Below are positions 32,216 to 42,939 of a stretch of DNA of 64,000 nucleotides, piece after piece. A program made the translations under genes and the position numbers. Source of the stretch: Aquarana catesbeiana (Eukaryota; Chordata; Amphibia; Anura; Ranidae). The notes under the pieces were generated by a model, which saw nothing but the letters and a program-made list of their open reading frames with translations, was not told the origin of the DNA and did not search any database. How positions within the stretch are numbered: the stretch's first letter is position 1; every line of letters begins with the position of its first letter. The stretch covers positions 194,208,069 to 194,272,068 of the forward strand of contig NC_133336.1 in the NCBI RefSeq assembly GCF_042186555.1, in the 5' to 3' direction.

Positions 32216-32358
32216 AGTTGGAGGCCTTCCGGAAATGGTGGGTATTTTTTTTTTAACACCGCACTACAATGTATTATATACTGTGTACACCACCTGCACT
32301 GTATTAGAAACTGTACACCACCGAATGCACTGTACATATAGGCTACGCTGAATACATA

Positions 32359-32441
<83 letters not shown>

Positions 32442-32447
32442 AGTAGA

Positions 32448-32510
<63 letters not shown>

Positions 32511-32516
32511 TATATC
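32359..32516. repeat. (TA)n / (CA)n microsatellite
   Basis: Two long TA runs separated by CACACACACACTAGTAGACTG. Tyr-Ile frames here are artefacts. Confidence 0.95.
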
Positions 32517-32949
32517 AAATATACTGCCTGTACTGATTGAATATAGAGTTTACACTGTATATATAGGCTACGCTGAATAAAGAGTATATATATATATATC
32601 TCAAATACACTGCCACTAACTAACCTGCCTGCCTAATCTAGGGCAATCTCTCTATCTCCGTCCACTATAACACACTATACGGGCGCTCTGTAAACAGCCT
32701 TATATAGTGTGGGGCGTGGACTTAGTCCCCCTGAGCCATGATTGGCCAAAGGCACCCTGCGTTTGGCCAATTATGGCTCTCGCTTAGGAGCGTGCTGTGA
32801 TTGGCCAAAGCATGCAGGTCAGGTGTATGCTTTGGCCAATCGTTATACAACAGTGCACTGCGGTCTTGCAGTGCATTATGGGGCGCTCAAATTTGCTGCA
32901 AATTCCCCATAAAATTTGCTGTTCGGCTCGAACTCGAAGCTCATCCCTA

Positions 32950-33577
32950 ATAGCTTGTCATCGTATGTCACATTCACAAGGACTTGTATGGCTAAGTACA
33001 TTTTTCCCACAGTTAGTTAGGGTCCTTCTCTGCAGCCTGCTGGCCGGGGAAAGGTACTGCTACTCAGGCTGTGGTTGCCTTCTTAGGAAAACAAACCTAC
33101 TATTGCCATTTTGTAAAAAAAAAAAAAAAAAATAAGCTGAGTGGTGGACGTCTATTTCTGTAGCTCTATTTATAAACATCACTCCAGAAATTTCCCTATT
33201 AATGCCTGTAAATTGAGCTGTTCTTGGACAGCTCCAGTCACACACGGTGTACAGAGGTGATCTGAGCAGCTCGGTACCATGTGATCGCTGTGATGACCAA
33301 TCGCCATGATCAAATGCGAATGAAAAACTATGCTTGCAGCCAAAAAGTTGAAGAGAAAGGTGAAGACCTTATAGCCTAATATCTGATGTAAAACGTATGT
33401 ATACATAAAGAGGCAGCGCTAATTTTTCCCACAATCATAGTGAAAATCAATATAAAAATATTTCCCTTATACAATGCTGTGAAAATTATTTGCTCCCTTC
33501 CTGTTTTTATTTAGCATATTTCTCACACTTAACGTGATTGTAAACAATTACCATGTAAAACAACCCATTCAGTTTAA
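32950..33577. other. Intron stretch, nothing recognised
   Basis: FcRL intron between hAT element 1 and a piggyBac MITE; contains only a poly-A run (33115-33131). Confidence 0.5.
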
Positions 33578-34514
33578 CCACTTCAGCCCCGGAAGATTTT
33601 ATCCCCTTCCTGACCAGAGCACTTTTTACAATTTGGCACTGCATCGTTTTAACTGACAATTACGCGGACGTGCGATGCTGCACCCAAAATAAATTTTCAT
33701 CCTTTTTTTCCCACAAATAGAGCTTTCTTTTAGTGGTATTTGATCACCTCTGTGGTTTTTATGCGCTATAAACAAAAAAAGAGCGACAATTTTGAAAAAA
33801 AAAAATAACAATATTTTTTACTTTTTGCTATAATAAATATCCCCCAATTTTTTTTTAAAAACGAATTTCTTCATCTGTTTAGGCCAATATATATTCTTCT
33901 ACATATTTTTGGTATTAAAAAAAAAAAAAATTGCAATAAGCATATATTAATTGGTTTGCGCAAAAGTTATAACGTCTACAAACTATGGGAAAGATATTTA
34001 TGGCTTTTTTATTTATTTATTTATTTTTTACTAGTAATAGCGACGATCTGAAATTTTTAGCGGTACTGCGACAATGCGACGGACAGATCGGACAATTTTG
34101 ACATTTATACAGCGATCGTTACTTTAAATATGCACTGATTACTGTGTAAATGTCACTGGCAGGGAAGGGGTTAACACTAGGGGGCGATCAAGGGGTTAAA
34201 TGTGTGTTCCCTCAGTGTCTTCTAACTGTGTGGGAATAGGACTGACTGTTGGAGGAGACAGATCGTTGTTCCTACTTAGTAGGAACAAACAATATGTCTC
34301 CACTGACAGAACAGGGATGTTGGCTCTCGTGCACGCGATCACGTGTGGCAGGTGGCGAACGCGCCCGCTGGCCATGCGCATCTGGTCCCCCGCCGTGCAG
34401 CAGGTACGTGCATGCCCTTTGGTGGCTCCTTAAGGGAAAGCCGTACCCGTATGGGGTTTTGCCCAGGAGAGCCATTGTGCCGCAGTATATTTGCGTGAGC
34501 TGGTCGGGAACCGG
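33578..34514. mobile_element. piggyBac-type MITE, complete (937 bp)
   Basis: TTAA at 33574-33577 and 34515-34518; ends CCACTTCAGCCCCGG and GTCGGGAACCGG. Same family as 16144-17136. Confidence 0.85.
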
Positions 34515-35334
34515 TTAAAATATATAAAGGAAAAACTTTTGTGTATAGATATAAAAAACATTATAAATACATTTTTTCCCTTTTTATCAGTGATCACATT
34601 CCCTCTGTTCTCAGCTGCATGGGGGGGGGGGGGAGAAGCAGCAGTACACTCAGCTTCCCAGTGAAAGGCTGTGCGGGGGGGGGGGGGTGCATGTCAAGAT
34701 AAGTCTGATCATTGGAGGAGAGCAGGCTAAGTTCCCAGCATAGCTAGAAAACTGACCATGCTGTGCTCTCATGCTTAGTGTGGTCAGTTATTAATAGGAA
34801 AGCAGGGGGATTGGCAGGAACACCAGGAATTTCACACACATGAAGCAATACAAAGAGAGTAGGATACTTTCTCATATAAGTACATGGTACAGCAGGGACA
34901 TATCAGGAATATGAAATGTTGGGGTAACAAACACTTTAAATGATTCATATCTACAGTCAAATTTTAATATTACACAAAGATAACATGAGTCAATACAAAA
35001 TACAGTTTTCAAATGATGATTTAATTTAATAAAATAGAAGTATGGTTTTTTTTTTCTAGAACCATACTTACCTAGGTGGATACAGCATCTGTCCCCTGCG
35101 ACACTGAGAACCGAGTGATCAAACACCGCCGATCTCTCAGTTCTCACAGCTCCATGAGCAGAGAGCTGTTGTCAGTCACCCGCTCTCTGCTCTGCCTCCT
35201 CCTCGCTCACTGGAGTGCTGGGCTGTGGAGGGGACAGGAGCAGCTGGCTCAGGCACTCAGTTTCTATCATTTTACTACAGTGATTGATTGATCAATTTGA
35301 TTGATTGATTGAATGATATTAAATAAAGACTCAC
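34515..35334. other. FcRL intron stretch with two G-tracts
   Basis: Pure G runs of about 13 at 34621-34633 and 34676-34688, about 40 bp apart. The rest is AT-rich; nothing else recognised before the mini-exon. Confidence 0.6.
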
Positions 35335-35355
35335 CTGTGTGTCCCAGGATTGTGG
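35335..35355 (-). CDS. FcRL signal-peptide mini-exon (21 nt)
   Basis: Acceptor CTTATTTTACAG and donor GTGAGT flank exactly 21 nt, read (T)CC ACA ATC CTG GGA CAC ACA G and encoding STILGHT plus a phase-1 base. Mammalian Fc-receptor and FcRL genes encode the second half of the signal peptide on a 21-bp exon of the same phase; this is the clearest family marker here. It links exon 1 (VFI) to domain 1 (GSAVTPVV) without a break. Confidence 0.88.
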
Positions 35356-35549
35356 CTGTAAAATAAGACAAAAACTGTTAAATGTCTGAAATACAAACTG
35401 CAGTCTATGCAAAAAATGTGATATTGTGTCTAGGAGAAGAACAATTCAATATATATATATATATAAATATAAGATGTATTAATAATTTTGAATGAATAAG
35501 AATTGATGTGCCATATGGTAATATTAAAGATCCAGACATAAGATTTTTT

Positions 35550-35948
35550 CCAATGATAAAATGTTTGGAAAACCAACACACTTTGGGGGTTGTATCTCCA
35601 CCTCCTTCATCAGGGCTTGAAATAATGATACATTGTAATAGTGTATATGGAGGTAAGAATCGGTTTATAGTTGTATATTGTTAGTGTGAATTTGCACAGC
35701 TATCCTTCAGCAGCCGGTTTAAGCATTCTTTCATAGCCTGATAAAGGGGGAGGAGATACAGACCCCAAACCTTATTATCTAAATTAGCTACCAACAGATT
35801 GTTGTAGAAAATCAAACTAACAATACACAACTATAAACCAATTTTAGTGCATATAGACTGTTACAATGTATCATTCTTTCAAGCTCTGATGAAGGGTATA
35901 CAGCCCCCAAAACTCTTTGGCTTGACAAACATTTCATCATTGGAATAA
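35550..35948. repeat. Inverted repeat with hammerhead-like motifs
   Basis: The left arm (about 35550-35686) and right arm (about 35813-35948) are about 80% identical in opposite orientation. Each carries CTGATGAAGG followed by a C-rich stem partner and an AAA(A/G) block: minus strand 35572-35614, plus strand 35884-35920. A third, weaker copy CCTGATAAAGGGGG lies in the spacer at 35737. Confidence 0.7.
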
Positions 35949-35995
35949 ACTTGTATTTGGACTTTAATAATGCTGTGTGGTACTGCAGTTCTTAA

Positions 35996-36476
35996 AGTGA
36001 TTGTAAAAGGTAGATGGTTTTTTATCCTTAATACATTTCTGCATTAAGGTAAAAAAACCTTCTGTGTTCAAACCCCCCCCCAATCTCACCTGAGCCAGAT
36101 CTTGATGTAGCCCTGTGCCCAAGAGCAGCAGCTCTCCCTTACCTCTCTCTTCATTGGTCAAGGAGGCAGCAGTGGAAGCCATTGGCTCCTGCTGCTGTCA
36201 ATCACAGCATTAGAGGAAGGGGTGGGCAGGGCTGAGCCATACTGTATGAGTGTCAATGGACACACAGAGACTGGCTTGGGATCGAGCCCGTACCAGTGCC
36301 CCCATAGCAAGCAGCTTTATTTATGGGCACTCGGAAGAGGGGAGGAGCACCAGCAGGGGACCCCAGAAGAGGAGGATCGGGGCGGCTCTGTGCAAAACCA
36401 ATTTGCAGAGCAGGTAAGTATAACATAATATATATACATATATTGTTTAAAAAAAAAATCTACCTTTACAATCACT
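35996..36476. mobile_element. 481-bp MITE with TTAA target sites
   Basis: TTAA at 35992-35995 and 36477-36480. TIRs AGTGATTGTAAAAGGTAGAT and ATCTACCTTTACAATCACT are complementary apart from a one-base gap. Probably moved by a piggyBac-type transposase but a different family from the CCACTTCAGCC elements. Confidence 0.8.
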
Positions 36477-36904
36477 TTAATCACTCATCCTTACCACAAA
36501 CTAAGGTCATCGTGGAAGCCATAAAGTGTGAAGAAACCGCCAACCCAACACTCAGATTCTTTATACAGTGGGTATAGAAAGTAATCACATTTTGTTGCTT
36601 TGTAGCCTGAAATGAAAACAGACACCATTTTTGTTTTAGCCAGCTGTATTTACTCAGTGCACCTTATAACATCCAAGTAAAAGATATAACATCAACATTT
36701 AAAAAAAACAAAAACAGAATTACTGAGTTGGCAAAAGAATCACCCCCTCCTAAAAATGACTCAATCACCTTCTCAATGGCACACAAAGCCATTTGACGGT
36801 CAACTATGATCAGCTGTGGTCATTTTGATTAGCTCAGCATGAAGAGAGCTTTCCTGGAGTATTCCTGCAACTGAAGCAAACAATCAACTATGGGTGGCAA
36901 GGCA

Positions 36905-37190
36905 CTGTCACTGGGATCTCCGGGATAAAATTGTGAACAGGCACAAGTCAGGAGATGGATACAAAAAAAATCAAAGGCTTTATCAATGCCTAGAAGCACA
37001 GTGACGTCAATTATTAAGAAGCAGTACAACACAGACCCTCCCTAGATAAGGACGTCGCTCCAAACTGGATGAAAGAGCCAGGAGGAAACTGTTCAGAGAG
37101 GCCACCAAGAGGTCTACAGCAACTCTGAAGCAGTTGCAGGAATTTATGACATTGTGTGCATGTGACAACAATACCACAAATTCTCCACTA
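36905..37190 (+). pseudogene. Tc1 transposase, N-terminal DNA-binding part
   Basis: The pieces DLRDKIV-like (GGGATCTCCGGGATAAAATT), HKSGDGY and RARRKLFREATKRSTATLKQLQEF are the bipartite HTH region of Tc1-type transposases. Stops interrupt it. It continues at 38946 after the hAT insertion. Confidence 0.7.
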
Positions 37191-37204
37191 ATGTGGCTTA
37201 CAGT

Positions 37205-38937
37205 TAGGGATGAGCCAAACACTCCCCTGTTCGGTTCGCACCAGAACATGCGAAGAGGAAAAAAGTTCGCTCTAACACGCGAACACCGTTAAAGTCTATG
37301 GGACACGAACATGAATAATCAAAAGTGCTAATTTTAAAGGCTTATATTCAAGTTATTGTCATAAAAAGTGTCTGGGGACCTGGGTCCTGCCCCAGGGGAC
37401 AAGGATCAATGCAAAAAAAAGTTTTAAAAACGGACGTTTTTTCAGGAGCAGTGATTTTAATAATGCTTAAAGTCAAACAATAAAAGTGTAATATCCCTTT
37501 AAATTTCGTACCTGGGGGGTGTCTATAGTATGCCTGTAATGGGGCGCATGTTTCCCGTGTTTAGAACAGTCTGACAGCAAAATGACATTTCGAAGGAAAA
37601 AAACCCATTTAAAATTACCCGTGGCTATTGCATTGCCGGGAAGATGAAGAGAAGAGCGGGAGCCTCCCCCCATGCCATGGGTGCGGAGCGGCCCAAGGAG
37701 AAGAAGATAGAAGACGCCGCGGAGGAGATGCTGGACGAGAACGCCGGAGGAAGAACCAGAAGAACCAGAAGAAGAAGAAGATGAAGGAAGATAGCAGAAA
37801 GAAGAAGCATTTAAATAAAGGAATTGTCAAAAACTGTCTCTTGTCATTTTTAACATTTTTGACAGTTTTTTAGTGAAATGGTAGGGGTAAGTACCCCCTT
37901 ACCATTTCACACGGGGGGGCGGGATATGGGGGTCCCCTTGTTAAAGGGGGCTTCCAGATTCCGATAAGCCCCCCGCCCGCAGACCCCCACAACCACCGGC
38001 CAGGGTTGTGGGGATGAGGCCCTTGTCCTCATCAACATGGGGACAAGGTGTTTTGGGGGGCTACCCCAAAGCACCCTCCCATTGTTGAGGGCATGTGGCC
38101 TGATACGGTTCAGGAGGGGGGGGCCGCACTTTTGTCCCCCCCTCTTTTCCTGCGGCCTGCCAGGTTGTGTGCTCGGATAAGGGTCTGGTATGGATTTTTG
38201 GGGGGACCCCACGCCGTTTTTTTTTGGCACAGGGTTTCCCTTAAAATCCATACCAGACCTGAAGGGTCTGGTATGGAATTTAGGGGGAACCCCACGTCAT
38301 TTTTTTTTTAAATTTTGGCCGGGGTTCCCCTTAATATCCATACCATACCTGAAGGGCCTGGTATGGAATTTAGGGGGACTCCCACGTCATTTTTTTTTTT
38401 TTTAATTTTGGTTCGGGGTTTCCCTGTGGGGAATTCCTATGCCGTTTTTATCAATGAACTTCTATGTGTATTGCCGGCAATGCAATAGCCGCGGGTAATT
38501 TTAAATGGGTTTTTTTCCTTCGAAATGTCATTTTGCTGTCAGACTGTTCTAAACACGGGAAACATGCGCCCCTTTACAGGCATACTATAGACACCCCCCA
38601 GGTACGAAATTTAAAGGGATATTACACTTTTATTGTTTCATTTTAAGCATTATTAAAATCACTGCTCCTGAAAAAACGTCCGTTTTTAAAACTTTTTTTT
38701 GCATTGATCCATGTCCCCTGGGGCAGGACCCGGGTCCCCAAACACTTTTTATGACAATAACCTGCATATAAGCCTTTAAAATTAGCACTTTTGATTTCTC
38801 CCATAGACTTTTAAAGGGTGTTCTGCGGCATTCGAATTTGCCGCGAACACCCCAAATTGTTCGCTGTTCGGCAAACATGCGAACAGCCAATGTTCGAGTC
38901 GAACATGAGTTCGACTCGAACTCGAAGCTCATCCCTA
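37205..38937. mobile_element. Non-autonomous hAT foldback element 2 (1733 bp)
   Basis: Perfect 8-bp duplication CTTACAGT (37197-37204, 38938-38945). TIR TAGGGATGAGC, as in element 1. The arms are very long: 37205-37639 and 38471-38937 are inverted copies. The centre has a minisatellite (38170-38440). The two arms translate to the same peptide on opposite strands, which is only a by-product of the inverted repeat. Confidence 0.92.
38170..38440. repeat. ~95-bp tandem repeat in the hAT foldback
   Basis: Units built on CATACCAGACCTGAAGGGTCTGGTATGGA (each a small hairpin) followed by CCCACGTCATTTTTTT, about three copies. Confidence 0.8.
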
Positions 38938-38945
38938 CTTACAGT

Positions 38946-39610
38946 ATATGGGAAGGTACAAGAAAAAAGCCGCTCCTCAAGAAAGACCACATGCAGTCAC
39001 CACTGAGCTTTGTCAAAATGCATCTTGGAGATTCTGAGGCCACATGGAAAAGGGTGTTGGTGTGGTCAGATGAGACTAAAATTTAATTATTTGGCCTCAA
39101 CACCATGTCTGCCAGAAATCCAATACAGCTCACCATCCAAATACCACCATTTATAATATCCTGTTATGAGGGTGTTTCTCTACAACAGGGACTGGAGCAC
39201 TTGTCAGGATAGAAGGAAAAATGAATGGGGCAAAATACCGTCAAATTCTTGAGAAAACAATCTGCTGCCCTCTGCCAGAAAGTTATCAATGGGAAAAAGG
39301 TTTACCTTCCAACATGAAAATGACCCAAAGCACACAGCAACAATGACTATGCAGTGGTTGAAGGAGAAAAAAGGTGAATGTCCTTGTATGTCCTAGTCAG
39401 AGCTCAGATTTAAATCCCATTGAAAATCTGTGGAATGACTTGAAGACTGGAGTCCACAAAAGGTCACCATCACATGTAACTGAACATGAGCAGTTCTGCA
39501 AAGAAGAGTGGGCAAATATTGCGAAGTCTAGATGTGCAAAGTTAGTAGAGACAAATCCCAACAGACTAAAAGCTGGAATTAAAGCAAAAGGTGGTCCAAC
39601 AAAATACTGA
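38946..39610 (+). pseudogene. Tc1 transposase, catalytic part
   Basis: Segments RKKPLLKKDHMQSPLSFVKMHL, VLVWSDETKI (first catalytic aspartate, WSDETK), FQHENDPKHTATM (second catalytic aspartate, QxDNDPKHT, here E-N-D) and SSDLNPIENLWNDLK (third, PDLNPIExLW). A C-terminal CAKLVETNPNRLKAGIKAKGGPTKY ends the protein. Stops after ETKI and elsewhere plus frameshifts inactivate it. Confidence 0.88.
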
Positions 39611-39829
39611 CATAGGGGGTGATCCTTTATCCAACTCAGTAATTGTTTTTGATTTTTTTTTTTTTTTTAAATCTGACATGTTGGTGTTATATCTTTCACT
39701 TGGATGTTATAAATTGCACTGAGTAAATACAGCCGGATGAAACAAAAATTGTGTCTGTCTTCATTGTTGGCTGCAAAGCAACAAAAGGTGATTATTTTAA
39801 AGGGGGGTGATTATTTTCTATACCCACTG

Positions 39830-40355
39830 TACCTACACTTTACTGCTACACTTTGTGATAATAATAACAAGGATACAAATCAATCACACAAAGAATCCTC
39901 AGAATTCCGGCACCTTCTATCCACTTTTCTAAGTAATAAAAATGTTGTCTTGGTTTTTACTAGAAATGTTTTTGTTGCCTCGTATGAGGTGATTTATCAG
40001 CAAAAAAAAACAAAACTTTGAGGACAAGTTTTTAGGGTGCACCCCCTTCTTCAAGGTCCATACTGGTATTAGTACGGCTTGGACCTTGAAGGGAACACAC
40101 CCCAAAAGCTTGTCCTGAAAATTAGTATTTTAGTGAAAATAAAAAAGTATCACGGACAATACTCAACTGTTGTTGTCTCGCAGCATTTTCAAGTAATAAG
40201 TTCATCTTTTTTGCAGTTCTTTTGAAAATAGATACTAGTTAACTGTTCATTGATTAAGTAACTAGAATAAGTAACAACATCTGGTAGATATGGAAACAAA
40301 TAGGTAAATTGGTAGATAATTTAATAAATTGACAATAATCAAATCACATACTTAC
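39830..40355. other. FcRL intron 1, 5' part
   Basis: Nothing coding. Holds a hairpin (40022-40116): GGACAAGTTTTTAGGGTGCA against the CACACCCCAAAAGCTTGTCC end. Confidence 0.6.
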
Positions 40356-40392
40356 AGATGAAGACTATCAGAGCTGTGGACCGGACCGTCAT
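40356..40392 (-). CDS. FcRL-type receptor, first coding exon (signal peptide)
   Basis: ATG at 40392, 37 nt to donor T|GTAAGTATG at 40356; encodes MTVRSTALIVFI plus one base (phase 1). A basic start followed by a hydrophobic core fits a signal peptide, which with the mini-exon becomes 19-20 residues. The same frame stays open upstream for about 88 codons, including a hydrophobic run (LFPVFLFLVMLLASLIFFV), but the next upstream Met codons would bury the signal peptide. I therefore chose the Met at 40392 and regard the upstream frame as 5'UTR. Intron 1 is about 5 kb. Confidence 0.8.
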
Positions 40393-40856
40393 TTCAGCTT
40401 TGTGGTTCAGTATTAAGAGTGTAAAAAGAACGAGGACTTTAATAAGTGTTTGGTTTTCCGGGACACCTGGAGGGTTCATATTATTAACACCCACAAAGAA
40501 GATTAAAGAAGCTAACAACATAACTAAAAATAAAAAAACAGGAAATAAGCAAGTGACATGTTGTAGAGATGTTCTCTCTCTAAAGCTTAACTTCGTTAAA
40601 AAAAAAGCTTTACCCCGGATCCCTGCATACTTAGATGTGTGTGTTTTAATCATCAACCATGTGAGTTGCTAAATGTTGTACCTTCATTAAATGTAACCAT
40701 ATTGCTACACTTGGAGGCGCCCCTCCACTCTTTTATGTGATTTGACGCTACTTGTATATCGAGACATGGCTCGTTTATCAAGTCAAAATTTATAAAAAAA
40801 ATAGTAAATGGTGGGTGGTATGTCCTAATAGAAACGGCACCTCATCCCTGAATAGT

Positions 40857-42042
40857 ATTATATAGAAGGGGCAAATGGAATGGGATTATTACGGTGCCAT
40901 GAATGGAATTGGAACACATTTATTATAAAATTATATTTTTATTAGTATATAAATTTAAAAAGTATACACAATTAATACATACACATTCTGAACAGGTGGT
41001 TTCAATACAAACAATAATCTTAATATTGACCAACACCAGAGATGATAAAAGGTAGAGAGTGTCAATTCATCCCAACTAGTTTAACCAATACAATGGCTTC
41101 ATCAGGGGAATAAACAGTTAATACAAACGAGTAAAAAAACACATGCCAAGCTCCCGGGACCCAGAATGAGTACCATCAAACAAACGGGGACAGTAGTCGA
41201 ACCCAACTCTGTAGTTGGCTACAGGGGGCCCAGAAGGTGCCTAGAAGGACCTGATTGCACATATAAAAAGCATAGGGAAATGCGCTGAGTAGATAAAGAT
41301 ACGGTAATTGAATGGGTAAATCAAGAGATATCCGTAGTGGCCTAGGAAACTAGCAAAAACAAAGGCCAATATTCACTTGCCGTTGGGTATGCGCTGCGGT
41401 TCGGCTGTGTTCCATCACATAACATCCCCTGGATCCATCTGGAGACTTGGCTTACTTTGAGGGGTTCCCTTGTTCAGTTTTTCTGACGGCTAGACCCTAA
41501 ATGCACTGTGCAACCTAATAGCAATATTGGCCTTTGTTTTTGCTAGTTTCCTAGGCCACTACGGATATCTCTTGATTTACCCATTCAATTACCGTATCTT
41601 TATCTACTCAGCGCATTTCCCTATGCTTTTTATATGTGCAATCAGGTCCTTCTAGGCACCTTCTGGGCCCCCTGTAGCCAACTACAGGGTTGTGTTCGAC
41701 TACTGTCCCCGTTTGTTTGATGTACTCATTCTGGGTCCCGGGAGCTTGGCATGTGTTTTTTTACTCGTTTGTATTAACTGTTTATTCCCCTGATGAAGCC
41801 AATGTATTGGCGAAACTAGTTGGGATGAATTGACACTCGACTACCTTTTATCATCTCTGGTGTCGGTCAATATTAAGATTATTGTTTGTATTAAAACCAC
41901 CTGTTCAGAATGTGTATGTATTAATTGTGTATACTTTTTACATTTATATACTAATAAAAATATAATTTTATAATAAATGTGTTCCAATTCCATTCATGGC
42001 ACCGTAATAATCCCATTCCCTTTGCCCCTTCTATATATTATA
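40857..42042. repeat. Large inverted repeat, arms about 520 bp, spacer 149 bp
   Basis: The left arm 40857-41373 and right arm 41523-42042 are roughly 97% identical as reverse complements. Each contains a hammerhead-like motif: plus strand 41787-41824 (all core bases present) and minus strand 41071-41108 (diverged). Motif 5' ends face the centre, so this looks like two PLE-type 3' regions joined head to head. Confidence 0.93.
41787..41824 (+). ncRNA. Hammerhead ribozyme-like motif, best-preserved copy
   Basis: CCC, CTGATGA, one extra A, stem II GCCAAT-GT-ATTGGC (perfect 6 bp), GAAAC continuing into the palindrome ACTAGT, T, then GGG pairing with CCC. Every conserved core base of a hammerhead (CUGANGA, GAAA, UH) is present. 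The short self-complementary stem III would favour a dimeric form. The extra A between core and stem II is atypical. Confidence 0.6.
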
Positions 42043-42049
42043 GAAAAAA

Positions 42050-42670
42050 TGTTCCTTGTCTTGCAAAACACTCTCCAGACCAAGTTACTCTCAATCCAAG
42101 GTTTTACTGGATTTGATTGCCAACTGCTATGGATGGATTACATCCCACCCTCCCCATCCCTCCGTTTCTTCCAAATTTCCACTTTTTTTTTAATTTACTT
42201 CATTTTAGACACCTTTTCATGTCCTTTCCAAATTAAAAATTAACATGGGTTATACTTGTTTAGATGTTCTTTTTATACAACTCTCAACCTCAACCGTGTT
42301 TAATTTTTCGGCCTATTTTACTATTTTATATTCTGTAATATTATATGCAAAACTTTGATATGTCAAAATATTTGTTATGCGAATATATTGTATACTGAAG
42401 ACCACACTTTCACATAAATATGCTTTTTGGGGTTTGTTATACTGCCTATGTGTTTGCTACCTTTGCTATTTTATTTTTTGACACAGTACAGATTCTTTAC
42501 TTATTATTATATTGAAGACCAGTTTACAATTACTCTCAATCTCATTTATTGAGACATGTTAATTTTCCTTACCGATTGTAATGCTAATTTTACAATTTCT
42601 TTATCATTTGAATGTAACCCTGTCAAAATTATAATAAAAATTGTATTAAACAAAAAAAAAAAAAAAAACA
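42050..42670 (+). mobile_element. LINE-like 3'UTR with poly-A tail
   Basis: AT-rich sequence ending AATTATAATAAAAATTGTA and a run of about 19 A (42652-42668), as at an L1-type 3' end or retrocopy. No coding part remains. Family assignment is tentative. Confidence 0.45.
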
Positions 42671-42939
42671 TTTGCTAAATTAAAAAAAAAAGGCATAAAT
42701 TCATTTGTAAATGAATGCAGTGCTTTGTACCAGAAACTATTTTTTAGTGTCACTATAAACTGGAGAAATGGTTGAATAACAGCAAAACTTTTATTTAAAG
42801 TAAAACTTTTATAAAAACCTACCACTGGTCAAAGTAGAAATAATCAGAATTTTTTGTTTTATTGTTTTTTTTGCGTTTTTTTTTAGTTTTTTGTGTAGAA
42901 AATAAATACAATGCCAAGCAATATTACTAAATAAAAGCC

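Larger units (their letters stand above)
31686..32949. mobile_element. Non-autonomous hAT element 1
   Basis: TIR TAGGGATGAGCC at the left, GGCTC..GCTCATCCCTA-type end at 32949. 8-bp target copies ATAGCTAG (31678-31685) and ATAGCTTG (32950-32957) match at 7 of 8; 8-bp duplication is the hAT signature. Internally it holds a piggyBac fragment, long TA tracts, and inverted pieces with TGATTGGCCAAAG (CCAAT-box-like). Confidence 0.85.
36566..39829 (+). mobile_element. Tc1-type element split by a hAT foldback
   Basis: CAGTGGGTATAGAAA at the left end, TTTCTATACCCACTG at the right end, flanked by TA (36564-36565, 39830-39831). The hAT element 37205-38937 is inserted with an 8-bp duplication. Without it the Tc1 element is about 1.5 kb, a normal size. 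Confidence 0.88.

Noticed and set aside
32264..32580. Tyr-Ile repeat frames on both strands
   Set aside because: Translation of (TA)n/(CA)n microsatellite; the same applies at 24.7, 54.4 and 63.4 kb.
34621..34689. Paired G13 runs as a regulatory G-quadruplex
   Set aside because: Homopolymer slippage in intronic repeat-rich DNA is enough; listed only as low-complexity sequence.
37597..37873. Glu/Lys/Arg-rich frames near 37.6-37.9 kb (coiled-coil-like)
   Set aside because: Low-complexity GAAGAAG repeat in the core of the hAT foldback.
37473..38646. Two near-identical short proteins on opposite strands (37473-37673 and 38464-38646)
   Set aside because: They come from the two arms of the hAT foldback; not independent genes.
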